Shown piece after piece: positions 1 to 6,403 of a stretch of DNA of 9,690 nt; positions within the stretch are counted from its first letter, which is position 1, and every line of letters starts with the position of its first letter. A model generated the notes under the pieces. That model saw only the letters and a program-made list of their open reading frames with translations. It was not told the DNA's origin and searched no databases. This DNA is from an uncultured Eubacteriales bacterium (GTDB lineage Bacteria; Bacillota; Clostridia; Oscillospirales; CAG-382): the NCBI GenBank assembly GCA_900554405.1, contig USHI01000046.1:1-9690 (forward strand), read 5' to 3'. The translations under genes were made by a program, and so were the position numbers.

Positions 1-690
1 TTGCCGAATACCCCCCCCGCCGCCCCCGATGCGCCCGCCGACAATGACGGCGTGACCGTCCATATATTTTGTGGTGGAAAGAACGACTATATCCGCACCG
101 TGGTCGATCGGGCGGCAAAGCACGCCCGTGGCAAAGGTGTTGTCGATAATAAGCGGGATCCCCGCCCCGTGCGCGATGGCGGCGAAACGGGAAATATCGA
201 ATACCTTCAAAGCCGGATTTGCGATGGTTTCGCCGAAGATAAGCTTTGTTTCGGGGCGTATGAGCGCTTTTATTTCCTCATCCGGCATATCCGGATCGAA
301 GAAATCGCAGATAACGCCGAAGCGGCGAAGGGTGACACCGAAAAGGTTTATGGTTCCGCCGTATACCTTGGAGGAGACAAGTATCCTGTCACCCGCGGAA
401 ACGATGTTCGCAACCGAAAGCAGCGTTGCCGACTGCCCGGAAACGGTGCAGAGCGCGGCGACACCGTTTTCGATATCGGCGATCTTTTTTTCCACAAGCT
501 CAACCGTGGGGTTGGAAATGCGGGAATACATATGCCCTTCGGCGGTCAGATCGAAAAGCTTGCCGATCTGTTCCGGCGAGGAATAGGCATATGTGGTGGA
601 TTGATATATCGGCAATGCGAGAGGTTCGCCGTTGCCCGGCTTATATCCGGAACGGATACATTTGGTTGCCTGCGAGATGTTTTTCTTCAT
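1..690 (-). CDS. metY: O-acetylhomoserine sulfhydrylase-type PLP enzyme (partial, C-terminus off window)
   Basis: This is a Cys/Met-metabolism PLP-dependent enzyme. The family's O-acetylhomoserine sulfhydrylases make homocysteine or methionine precursors from O-acetylhomoserine and sulfide in the cytoplasm. The minus-strand frame is open from ATG at 690 to the window edge (230 codons; full family members are about 420-430). Visible landmarks are an N-terminal 'LPIYQSTTY' segment (26-34), the phosphate-binding YSRxxNPT motif (55-62), 'TVSGQSA' (82-88), the cofactor aspartate in 'IIDNTF' (Asp183) and the PLP lysine in 'STTKYMDGHA' (Lys208). A GGAGA lies about 12 nt before the ATG. It follows the LCP-like gene by 23 bp on the same strand, so co-transcription is likely. 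The last residues read as 'GGRIGGGGGGIRQ', where the family usually has something like 'GGVIVDGGNFDW'. That departure falls on an 8-base C/G homopolymer at 11-18 and may reflect a sequence error or a frameshift. Cystathionine gamma-synthase/lyase relatives share these motifs, but the YQSTTY and YMDGHA context favours MetY. Confidence 0.88.
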   Translation of the reverse strand, partial: MKKNISQATKCIRSGYKPGNGEPLALPIYQSTTYAYSSPEQIGKLFDLTAEGHMYSRISNPTVELVEKKIADIENGVAALCTVSGQSATLLSVANIVSAGDRILVSSKVYGGTINLFGVTLRRFGVICDFFDPDMPDEEIKALIRPETKLIFGETIANPALKVFDISRFAAIAHGAGIPLIIDNTFATGVLCRPIDHGADIVVLSTTKYMDGHAVIVGGRIGGGGGGIRQ

Positions 691-713
691 GTTCGGGGGA
701 TTCTCCGGTATAT

Positions 714-1712
714 TTATTCGTATCTGCCGTCATACGCGCGCAGCTTGCTCACGGCGCTTTCCCAGCTTCCGGGGTAGCTTATATCGTAGCGCTGCGCATA
801 ATCGTTATAGGCGAATATGGTGTCTATATGCTCGGCGACGGCTGTCGTCGAAAGGTTGGTCGAGTACGCAGCCTGAACAATTTTGCCCATGGCTTCGTTC
901 GTGCGGACGGAGGGTTCGGTATAAAGCTTTTCAAACAGCGAACGGCATATCTGGTTGTAATAGGCGTTGTATTCGCTTCCGTCGTTGTTCGGGTTGTATT
1001 CGAGCAGCCATTCGAGCTTTTTCTTTTCGCCCAGCGTTTCGTTCAGCAGAACCCTGCCGTCGGCATCGTTGGTTATTTCCAGGTAATAATCCTCGTGGTC
1101 CTCTATGGTATCGTCCGGGGTGAACTCATAATCCTCATAGATCGGGTTCACAAAGCGGAGCGTTTCGCCTTCCTTCAATGTGATGGATGCACCTGGGATC
1201 ACGGAGGCGACCGCGGCTATGCTTTCGCGGTCGAACCGCAGGCAATAATCGACGTCGATGCCCGTCATCGCCGTTACAAGCGCACAGACGGAATCGTTGT
1301 CCATATCGCGTATGCAGTCGCCGAACGGCACGGACACGCCGGCGGAGTTCAGCACCTTCGAGGTGACGGGGATCGAGCAGCGGATATATCTTTCGGTTTT
1401 TGCGTTTGCATCGATGAACGTGCAGATAAGCGCGCTGCCTTTATAATCGATGCTCATCACCACGGCGGTGAAAATATCGCCGTTTTCGTTTACGATCCCG
1501 CTTGTGTCGGGAACCGGCGCGGAGGAATCATCCACGCGGGAGGTATCGCCGGAAGACCCGGATTCCTCCGCCGGGGCGGAGCTTTCGTCATCGGCGAACC
1601 ATTCGTCCACGACTCCCTTCAGCCCGGGGTATATCCAGCGGTATCCGACAAAGGCGAAGACCAGTATCAAAACAAAAAAGGTTATAAGAAAGTTTCTGAG
1701 TGCGGTTGTCAA
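714..1712 (-). CDS. membrane-anchored, degenerate LytR-CpsA-Psr (LCP)-like protein
   Basis: The 332-residue protein has a single N-terminal membrane segment (about 6-23), a Ser/Asp/Glu-rich extracytoplasmic linker (about 40-75) and a domain at about 78-190 whose order of segments resembles the LCP fold: 'FTAVVMSIDY', 'RCSIPVTSKV', then 'LVTAMTGIDVDYCLRFDRESIAAV'. LCP enzymes transfer undecaprenyl-linked glycopolymers to peptidoglycan outside the cell. Here the hallmark SIPRD-type Arg/Asp is replaced by SIPVT, so glycopolymer transferase activity is doubtful; this may be a catalytically dead relative. The C-terminal third is acidic and not recognised. Start choice: a TTG at 1712 has GGGAG 8 nt upstream, whereas the in-frame ATG at 1733 adds seven residues but has no convincing ribosome site, so I prefer 1712. 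A strong promoter lies upstream and the metY-like gene follows closely. Assignment to LCP rests on pattern, not on a search. Confidence 0.72.
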   Translation of the reverse strand: MTTALRNFLITFFVLILVFAFVGYRWIYPGLKGVVDEWFADDESSAPAEESGSSGDTSRVDDSSAPVPDTSGIVNENGDIFTAVVMSIDYKGSALICTFIDANAKTERYIRCSIPVTSKVLNSAGVSVPFGDCIRDMDNDSVCALVTAMTGIDVDYCLRFDRESIAAVASVIPGASITLKEGETLRFVNPIYEDYEFTPDDTIEDHEDYYLEITNDADGRVLLNETLGEKKKLEWLLEYNPNNDGSEYNAYYNQICRSLFEKLYTEPSVRTNEAMGKIVQAAYSTNLSTTAVAEHIDTIFAYNDYAQRYDISYPGSWESAVSKLRAYDGRYE

Positions 1713-1779
1713 AAAATCATCTCCCGTATACATTTATAGGGGGCACCGACACACGCATGGCGGCGCTGCCGGTTCGTTT

Positions 1780-1808
1780 ATTATACAACGCATTCTACCG
1801 TTTGTCAA
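1780..1808 (-). promoter_or_regulatory. consensus sigma-A promoter for the LCP-like/metY-like unit
   Basis: On the minus strand, TTGACA (1808-1803) and TATAAT (1785-1780) are separated by exactly 17 bp. Both hexamers match the vegetative consensus perfectly. Transcription would start near 1773, giving a leader of about 60 nt to the TTG start at 1712. Confidence 0.8.
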
Positions 1809-1854
1809 CTTTCGCTTTTGTTATATTTCCTTTGCGGGTTTTCTTTTGCCATGC

Positions 1855-1883
1855 TTGACAAATTGCCCGCCCCATAATATAAT
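1855..1883 (+). promoter_or_regulatory. consensus sigma-A promoter for the solute-binding lipoprotein
   Basis: TTGACA (1855-1860) and TATAAT (1878-1883) are spaced by 17 bp, again a perfect match to the vegetative consensus. The predicted start is near 1890, followed by GAGGGG at 1903-1908 and the ATG at 1918, a short leader of about 28 nt. It diverges from the minus-strand promoter; the two -35 boxes lie 46 bp apart. Confidence 0.82.
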
Positions 1884-1917
1884 TATTTTATTGAAATTCA
1901 ACGAGGGGAATCGTTTT

Positions 1918-3393
1918 ATGAAAAAAGCATTCATTATAATTCTGGCAGCCGTAATGCTGCTGCCGCTGATGTTTTCCTGCGGGAATGACGGGGATATCAG
2001 TATTTCCGACTCTTCCGCGGACAGCACCGCGAGCCAAAACAGCGATCCTGACGTTCCCGTAAAGGACATGGGAGGGCGCGAATTCCGCGTTCTCTGCCCG
2101 GATTTTGGCGCAGGCTCGAATTCCATACTCGGCTACACCGGCGAGGTGCTTTACAGCGAAGAAAACCCGGATTCGGTCGACGAGGCAAAGAAAGCCGTTA
2201 TCGAACGCGTGCAGAACGATTACAACTGCAAAATAGACGGCATCGTCGACAGCGCCACCCCGGTATTTCAGACGGTGCGCAACCAGGTCAGCTCCGGAAA
2301 TATCGAATACGACATAGTTTTCGATTCCACCGGCAATGCCGCCGTGCTCGCGCTCGAGCACAACCTTTACGACCTCAATGATATCTCCACCATTGATCTT
2401 TCCGCCTCCTGGTGGGATCAGAACGCCGTGAACGACCTTGCGCTCGGCGGGCATCTTTATTTTGTCATGGGCGATATAAACACCTATGACAACCAGGGCA
2501 CCTGGTGCATGATATTCAACAAGGATCTCAAACGCAAGCTCGGTATATCCGAGGATTTCTACGCCCTGGCACGCGACGGCAAATGGGATTTCGACACCTT
2601 TGCGGAGATCTGCCGCCGCGACGGTATCAGCCGCGATCTTAACAGCGACGGAGTAATGGACGAAAAAGACCAGTGGGCCTTCGGCACCGAAACCTATAAT
2701 ATTTACGTTCATTATATAAGCGCAGGCAAAAAGATAGCCCTGCCGGACGGCGACGGTATACCCTATCTGACAATGAACACCGATATGACGGCGACTGCAA
2801 ACATACTCACCCATGTGCTCGATTTCTATAACGAAAAGGAGACCGTCATGGTCGCCAATCACGAGCCTTATACGAACAAGGGCTTTTCCAATGTCTGGGA
2901 AGCGACGGTGCACAAGGCATTCCTCGAAGGGCGCGAGCTGTTTTACATGTGCGGGCTCATCAATATTGCCTCCTTCCGCAAGATGGACGACGAATTCGGC
3001 ATACTTCCCGTTCCGAAATACGATCCCGCGCAGGACAGATACTACCACACCGTTTCCGTGGGCAATTCCTCCGCAATGTTTATTCCCTACGGCGTGAAGG
3101 ATGTTGAGGATGTCGGCCTGATCGTAAGCGCGCTTTCCAAGGAATCAAAGGCGCTTGTCACACCGGCTTATATGGATGTTCAGCTCAAATACCGCGATGC
3201 CAAGGATGAAGAATCGGCTGAAATGCTGGATATAATATTCAATTCCCGCACCTTCGATCTCGGCTCCGTATACAATTGGGGCTATATAATCACCGCATAT
3301 ACCTCCATGGATAAAAACATTGCCTCCCGTTTCGAAGCCATTGCAAGCTCCGCGCAGGCGAAACTCGACGAAGCCATCAAGGACATAACCTAA
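1918..3393 (+). CDS. extracellular solute-binding lipoprotein (ABC importer component, family 1-like)
   Basis: The 491-residue protein starts at an ATG with GAGGGG 9 nt upstream. It has a lipoprotein signal peptide with Lys2-Lys3, a hydrophobic core and lipobox 'MFSC' (Cys21), then an acidic/Ser-rich linker (about 25-48) and a mature binding domain from 'GGREFRVLCPDFG' (52). A calcium-loop-like segment with Asp240, Asn242, Asp244, Gly245, Asp248 and Asp251 ('DLNSDGVMDEKDQW') and a preceding 'MIFNKDLKRKLGI' are typical of large sugar-binding (family 1) solute-binding proteins of Clostridia. It would capture a solute, probably an oligosaccharide, at the outer face of the membrane for an ABC importer. 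No permease or ATPase gene accompanies it here, and it ends at its own terminator, so it is an orphan that presumably works with transport genes elsewhere. The substrate cannot be read from the sequence. Confidence 0.85.
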   Translation: MKKAFIIILAAVMLLPLMFSCGNDGDISISDSSADSTASQNSDPDVPVKDMGGREFRVLCPDFGAGSNSILGYTGEVLYSEENPDSVDEAKKAVIERVQNDYNCKIDGIVDSATPVFQTVRNQVSSGNIEYDIVFDSTGNAAVLALEHNLYDLNDISTIDLSASWWDQNAVNDLALGGHLYFVMGDINTYDNQGTWCMIFNKDLKRKLGISEDFYALARDGKWDFDTFAEICRRDGISRDLNSDGVMDEKDQWAFGTETYNIYVHYISAGKKIALPDGDGIPYLTMNTDMTATANILTHVLDFYNEKETVMVANHEPYTNKGFSNVWEATVHKAFLEGRELFYMCGLINIASFRKMDDEFGILPVPKYDPAQDRYYHTVSVGNSSAMFIPYGVKDVEDVGLIVSALSKESKALVTPAYMDVQLKYRDAKDEESAEMLDIIFNSRTFDLGSVYNWGYIITAYTSMDKNIASRFEAIASSAQAKLDEAIKDIT

Positions 3394-3471
3394 ACGGCAT
3401 CATGCAAAGCGGCGTGAATAACGGCCGCCGAATCAGATACCGCGGAGCAGCAAAAACCGAATAAAAAGCCG

Positions 3472-3509
3472 AAGACGGCAACCCTAAATCACAGGTCGCC
3501 GTCTTTTTT
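3472..3509 (+). terminator. intrinsic terminator after the solute-binding protein gene
   Basis: An 8-bp stem, AAGACGGC (3472-3479) with GCCGTCTT (3498-3505), is extended inward by ACC/GGT after one mismatch and runs into a T tract (3504-3509). It lies about 80 bp after the lipoprotein stop codon. An A-rich stretch on its left side could also give some termination for minus-strand transcripts. Confidence 0.8.
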
Positions 3510-3567
3510 GTTTTATGCGCGGAGCCTTGTAAAAAACATTTGCGAAACGCGCCGATTATCACCCTGT

Positions 3568-3596
3568 TTTTCGCAGAGCTCGGTATTCTGCGAAAA
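3568..3596. repeat. dispersed palindrome, copy 1
   Basis: A perfect 10-bp inverted repeat, TTTTCGCAGA (3568-3577) and TCTGCGAAAA (3587-3596), encloses a 9-nt loop GCTCGGTAT. GATTATCA lies a few bases to the left. The same arms recur at 4106-4134, so this is a repeated element rather than a chance hairpin. It is probably one of a genome-wide family of short palindromic intergenic repeats. Confidence 0.75.
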
Positions 3597-3621
3597 TATC
3601 GCAAAACGTGAGTCACATTTG

Positions 3622-3876
3622 TTAAAAGTCCGCGGATTTCAGCTTTTCCATATTGGAACGTTTGCGCTCCACGGAGGATTGTACCATACTTAATATAATA
3701 TAGGTAGATTCCCGCACACCGTTCCTGCAGGATAAGAGCCATTCATCGCAGCAGCGCCCAAAATCGGTGCGCGCCTCCGCACTCCTCTCGGCAGGCCGTG
3801 CACGCTCACGCCGCCAAGTGCGAAACGGCTTGCGGACACGGTGATTTTTTCTTGAAACAACTTGATTTTTCAGCAT
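3622..3876 (-). CDS. possible small ORF with strong ribosome site (doubtful)
   Basis: This 84-codon minus-strand frame begins at ATG 3876 with GGAGG 5 nt upstream, which is the only real support for it. The product is Arg-rich in its first half, has a Cys-Cys pair (residues 42-43) and resembles no family I recognise. No convincing promoter box pair is seen upstream. It could be a decayed gene or a chance frame in a non-coding region. Confidence 0.18.
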   Translation of the reverse strand: MLKNQVVSRKNHRVRKPFRTWRRERARPAERSAEARTDFGRCCDEWLLSCRNGVRESTYIILSMVQSSVERKRSNMEKLKSADF

Positions 3877-4053
3877 TTTTTCCTCCGGTTCGCTAATATG
3901 TATTTTTGTATTTTAGCAAAACACTTTCGGACTGCAAACGCGGTGCCGACGGTTCATACATATGCTATAGTCTTTCGGGCGCATTTTGTGACAAGCTTGC
4001 TCCCTGCTCATCTGATAAACCCAATAAATTTCGCACAATTATATCATTATCTA

Positions 4054-4082
4054 TTGACTTTTGTTGTTTGATATGTTACAAT
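4054..4082 (+). promoter_or_regulatory. promoter of the surface-fibre (sipW/TasA-like) operon
   Basis: TTGACT (4054-4059) and TACAAT (4077-4082) are separated by 17 bp, one mismatch in each hexamer from the vegetative consensus, in a local A/T-rich stretch. Transcription would begin near 4089, leaving a leader of about 125 nt before the ATG at 4216. No further convincing promoter is seen before the array genes, so this may drive the whole cluster. Confidence 0.7.
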
Positions 4083-4105
4083 TCACTCGGTGCTTTAGAT
4101 TATCA

Positions 4106-4134
4106 TTTTCGCAGAATGCCGAACTCTGCGAAAA
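4106..4134. repeat. dispersed palindrome, copy 2, in the operon leader
   Basis: It has the same 10-bp arms as copy 1 (4106-4115 and 4125-4134), but the 9-nt loop ATGCCGAAC is close to the reverse complement of the copy 1 loop (7 of 9 positions), so the loop is flipped. It is also preceded by GATTATCA. It falls inside the transcribed leader, where it would fold as a hairpin. Confidence 0.75.
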
Positions 4135-4141
4135 GCCGCGG

Positions 4142-4171
4142 CGGCAGAATAGCTTTGCACGCTGCCGTTTT
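4142..4171 (+). promoter_or_regulatory. terminator-like hairpin in the operon leader (candidate attenuator)
   Basis: CGGCAG (4142-4147) pairs with CTGCCG (4162-4167) and is followed by TTTT (4168-4171), between the predicted transcript start and the first gene. The stem is short and the T tract weak, so it would at most give partial termination. A competing antiterminator was not established. Confidence 0.25.
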
Positions 4172-4215
4172 ACAAGCGGAAAATTCTTTTTGAAAGACAA
4201 GAAAGGCGGGGCAAC

Positions 4216-5124
4216 ATGGAGCAAAACAATCGTTCAAAAGCAACAAAGACGGCAATAATCATATTGGCTATCCTTCTGTGCCTGAGCCTCGCGGCTCTGG
4301 GCGCAACACTTATTCACAACCGCAAATCGGGCGACGATCACGCGACGGTCACCGTTCCGGATAACATTATAACAGCTTCCGGCGCGGAAAGCAGCCTGTC
4401 TTCGGCAGAACCCGAATCCTCCGCAGAACCCGAATCCTCCGCAGAAACCGGAACCTCGGCAGAACCCGAATCTTCTGCCGCGGCGGAATCCTCCGCGGAA
4501 ACGGAAGCCTCCGCAGAGCCTTCCTCGGCAGCCACGGTATCGCTCCCGGCGATCTCCGGATCTTCCGACAACTCCGGCACAAAAACAGCCGCTTCGATCG
4601 AGCTTGCAAAGGGCAAGGATGAGGACAACATCCCCTTCAATGCGGAAAATATGTTCCCCGGCGATAGGATAACACAATATTACCGGGTGCGTGTGCACTA
4701 CAACGGAAAGGTCACCGTCCGCTTCCATGCGGAGGTACGCAAGGGTTACGAAAAGCTCGCAGAGGTGCTGAAAGTCCGTGTGACTCTGCTTTCGACCGGC
4801 GAAACGCTTTATGACGGGCTGATTGGCGAGATGCCCGAAAGCCTTGATTACAAAAACGAATCCAAGGCAAAAACGCAGGAGGACCTTTATTACGAGATCA
4901 CACCCTACCTTGAAACGAATGTCGGCAACGAATACCAAAATAAGGATCTGACCGCCGATTTCAAATGGTGGGTGGAGGGCGATCTCATACCGCCTCCCCA
5001 GACAGGCGACGATTCCTCCACGACGGTATGGGTGCTTGTCGCCGCGGGGGCGGCTGTCGTTCTTTTGCTTTTGATTTTCGCCCGGGGGCGCAAAAACAAA
5101 AAGGGGGATGATCTCAATGACTGA
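4216..5124 (+). CDS. TasA/camelysin-like surface protein with repeat stalk and sortase-type anchor
   Basis: The 302-residue protein has, in order: an N-terminal membrane segment or signal peptide (about 12-34); a stalk of seven Ser/Ala/Glu hexapeptides (62-103); a TasA-like domain (about 127-256) with 'NMFPGDRITQYYRVRV' and the 'NEYQNKDLTADF' motif that also occurs in the array proteins; then PPQTG (260-264), a 20-residue hydrophobic helix and a basic end ('RGRKNKK'). This last block is the layout of an LPXTG-type cell-wall sorting signal with a variant motif. The signal peptide lacks the AWFTD motif of the array proteins. As the first gene of the operon and the only wall-anchorable member, I infer it could tether or seed a fibre built from the downstream TasA-like proteins. 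That role is a proposal by analogy with TapA; sequence homology to TapA is not claimed. Confidence 0.75.
   Translation: MEQNNRSKATKTAIIILAILLCLSLAALGATLIHNRKSGDDHATVTVPDNIITASGAESSLSSAEPESSAEPESSAETGTSAEPESSAAAESSAETEASAEPSSAATVSLPAISGSSDNSGTKTAASIELAKGKDEDNIPFNAENMFPGDRITQYYRVRVHYNGKVTVRFHAEVRKGYEKLAEVLKVRVTLLSTGETLYDGLIGEMPESLDYKNESKAKTQEDLYYEITPYLETNVGNEYQNKDLTADFKWWVEGDLIPPPQTGDDSSTTVWVLVAAGAAVVLLLLIFARGRKNKKGDDLND
4399..4524 (+). repeat. seven 18-bp tandem repeats encoding a SSAEPE-type stalk
   Basis: Seven consecutive 18-bp units encode SSAEPE, SSAEPE, SSAETG, TSAEPE, SSAAAE, SSAETE and ASAEPS. The first units are nearly identical at the DNA level and later ones are more diverged. Such in-frame repeats commonly vary in number between strains and would change the length of an extended, negatively charged stalk. 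Confidence 0.85.
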
Positions 5125-5662
5125 ATCCCGGACCGCGAAAAAGATCACCGGCGGAATAATCACCATCATCATTCTTTCCGTATGCCTTATCGTAACGACC
5201 GCCGCGCTTGTTTATTCCTCCGTTGCGGTGGAAAACAACTATTTCCGCACCGGCGAAGTAAAGCTCAATCTGAACGACGGCGAGCCGATTATCAGCGAGC
5301 ATGAATTCCTGTTCGAGCCGGGCATGACGGTAAAAAAGGATTTCTTTATCCGAAACGAAAGCACATGGGATGTTTACTACCGGATATACTTTGACAACAT
5401 TTCCGGCGGGCTTGCGGATGTGCTTGATGTCACGATCAAAAACGGCGAAACGGTGCTTTATTCCGGAAAGCCGAGTGAGCTTGTGCGCAGCAGCGTACCC
5501 GCCGCGGAGGACATACTTGCCGTCGGCGAGCGCCGCGAGCTGACGGTGTACTTCTACTTCCCGAAGGAAGCGGGCAACGAAGCGCAAATCTCGGATTTCG
5601 AATTCACCGTCTGCGCCGAAGCGACCCAGACAAAGAACAATCCCGACAAGAAATTCGATTAA
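5117..5662 (+). CDS. membrane-anchored TasA-like protein, translationally coupled
   Basis: The 181-residue protein has a basic N-terminus, one membrane segment (about 12-32), then an all-beta-looking domain: 'NNYFRTGEVKLNLNDG' (40-54) parallels the TasA-family 'F.aGtLdL' segment after the signal peptide, 'FEPGMTVKKDFFIRN' (66-80) parallels the family's 'PGD' turn, and 'NEAQISDFEFTVCAEATQ' (154-171) parallels the 'N.YQ...AtQ' end. The AWFTD processing motif is absent ('LVYSSVAVENNYF' instead), so it may stay in the membrane. Start choice: ATG 5117 has AAGGGGG 9 nt upstream, while the ATG at 5108 touches that site. It overlaps the end of the previous gene by 8 bp, implying coupling, and lies 21 bp before sipW. 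It is probably a minor or adaptor subunit (inference). Confidence 0.68.
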   Translation: MTESRTAKKITGGIITIIILSVCLIVTTAALVYSSVAVENNYFRTGEVKLNLNDGEPIISEHEFLFEPGMTVKKDFFIRNESTWDVYYRIYFDNISGGLADVLDVTIKNGETVLYSGKPSELVRSSVPAAEDILAVGERRELTVYFYFPKEAGNEAQISDFEFTVCAEATQTKNNPDKKFD

Positions 5663-5683
5663 ATTCTGTTTTTGGTGGTTTGT

Positions 5684-6403
5684 ATGAAAGCACTTGCGAT
5701 TATCAGGAATATTGCGGCATGGCTCATTGTCGCGCTTGCCGTGTTCATGATGGTGTTCACCGTCGTTTCGGTCTCCACGTTCGACAATGCCGACCGCAGC
5801 ATATTCGGCTATAAGGCATTCATCGTGCTTTCGGATTCGATGAGCAAAACCGATTTTGATGCGGGCGACCTGGTTTTTGCCAAGGAGGTAGACCCGCAGA
5901 CACTGCGCGAGGGCGATATAATCGCCTACACCTCGCAAAACAGCGAAAACTTCGGCAAAACCGTCACCCACAAGATCCGCTCGAAAACGACCGATGCAAA
6001 CGGCAACCCCGGATTTATCACCTACGGCACTACTACCGACACGGACGATGCCACCATTGTTACCTACCCGTACATTATCGGCAAGTACAGCGGTCATATA
6101 CCGAAGCTCGGCACATTCTTCCGTTTTCTTAAAACCACACAGGGCTACATCGTCTGCATACTTATCCCCTTCCTTGCGCTGATATTGCTCGAAGGCATTC
6201 GCTGCGTGCGCCTGTTCCGCAAATACAAAGCAGAGCAGCAATCCGAAATAGACGCCGAGCGCAAAAAGCTGGAAGCCGACCGTGCGGAAACGCAGCGCAT
6301 GATGCAGGAGATGCTGCAAATGAAGGCGCAGATGGCACAAGGCAACGGCGGAGAAACGCCTACGCAAAAGGACGAAACGCCGTCCGACACCACTACGGTG
6401 TAA
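5684..6403 (+). CDS. sipW: SipW-class (ER-type) signal peptidase I
   Basis: The 239-residue membrane protease would remove signal peptides from the TasA-like substrates encoded beside it. It has an N-terminal membrane helix (about 8-30), the catalytic serine in 'VLSDSM' (Ser52), and 'TVTHKI' with His96 where typical bacterial enzymes carry lysine. This Ser-His arrangement is the mark of the SipW/ER/archaeal class. An Asp-rich 'TYGTTTDTDD' (113-122) sits where the third active-site region is expected. A second helix follows (about 154-176). Unusually, a charged, coiled-coil-like tail of about 60 residues comes after it ('AERKKLEADR', then Met/Gln-rich), ending in a Thr/Pro/Asp stretch. Start choice: ATG 5684 has GGTGG 5 nt upstream; TTG 5672 and GTG 5675 overlap that site. 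Its stop codon lies inside the repeated leader element shared by the array. Confidence 0.92.
   Translation: MKALAIIRNIAAWLIVALAVFMMVFTVVSVSTFDNADRSIFGYKAFIVLSDSMSKTDFDAGDLVFAKEVDPQTLREGDIIAYTSQNSENFGKTVTHKIRSKTTDANGNPGFITYGTTTDTDDATIVTYPYIIGKYSGHIPKLGTFFRFLKTTQGYIVCILIPFLALILLEGIRCVRLFRKYKAEQQSEIDAERKKLEADRAETQRMMQEMLQMKAQMAQGNGGETPTQKDETPSDTTTV

Larger units (their letters stand above)
3394..4215. other. gene-poor intergenic region
   Basis: About 820 bp between the lipoprotein gene and the surface-fibre operon. It contains an intrinsic terminator, two related palindromes, a promoter and a structured leader, all listed separately. The remaining stretch, roughly 3600-4050, shows no recognisable protein family on either strand. 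The longest open frames there are short, Arg- or Phe-rich and cut through the palindromes or terminator, so they look incidental. No tRNA, rRNA or CRISPR structure was seen. Confidence 0.7.

Noticed and set aside
426..1739. Long plus-strand frame opposite the LCP-like gene
   Set aside because: Arg/Gly/Val-rich shadow of the minus-strand coding sequences; it overlaps two better-supported genes.
1888..3048. Long minus-strand frame opposite the lipoprotein gene
   Set aside because: Shadow frame; the plus strand has promoter, ribosome site, lipobox and terminator.
3377..3742. 121-codon minus-strand frame
   Set aside because: It spans the terminator and a palindrome and shows no recognisable protein pattern.
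3568..4134. CRISPR-like repeat pair
   Set aside because: Only two copies, over 500 bp apart, with palindromic arms and no regular spacers.
5108..5116. Earlier ATG at 5108 for the coupled TasA-like gene
   Set aside because: It directly abuts the AAGGGGG run, leaving no spacer; 5117 has correct spacing.
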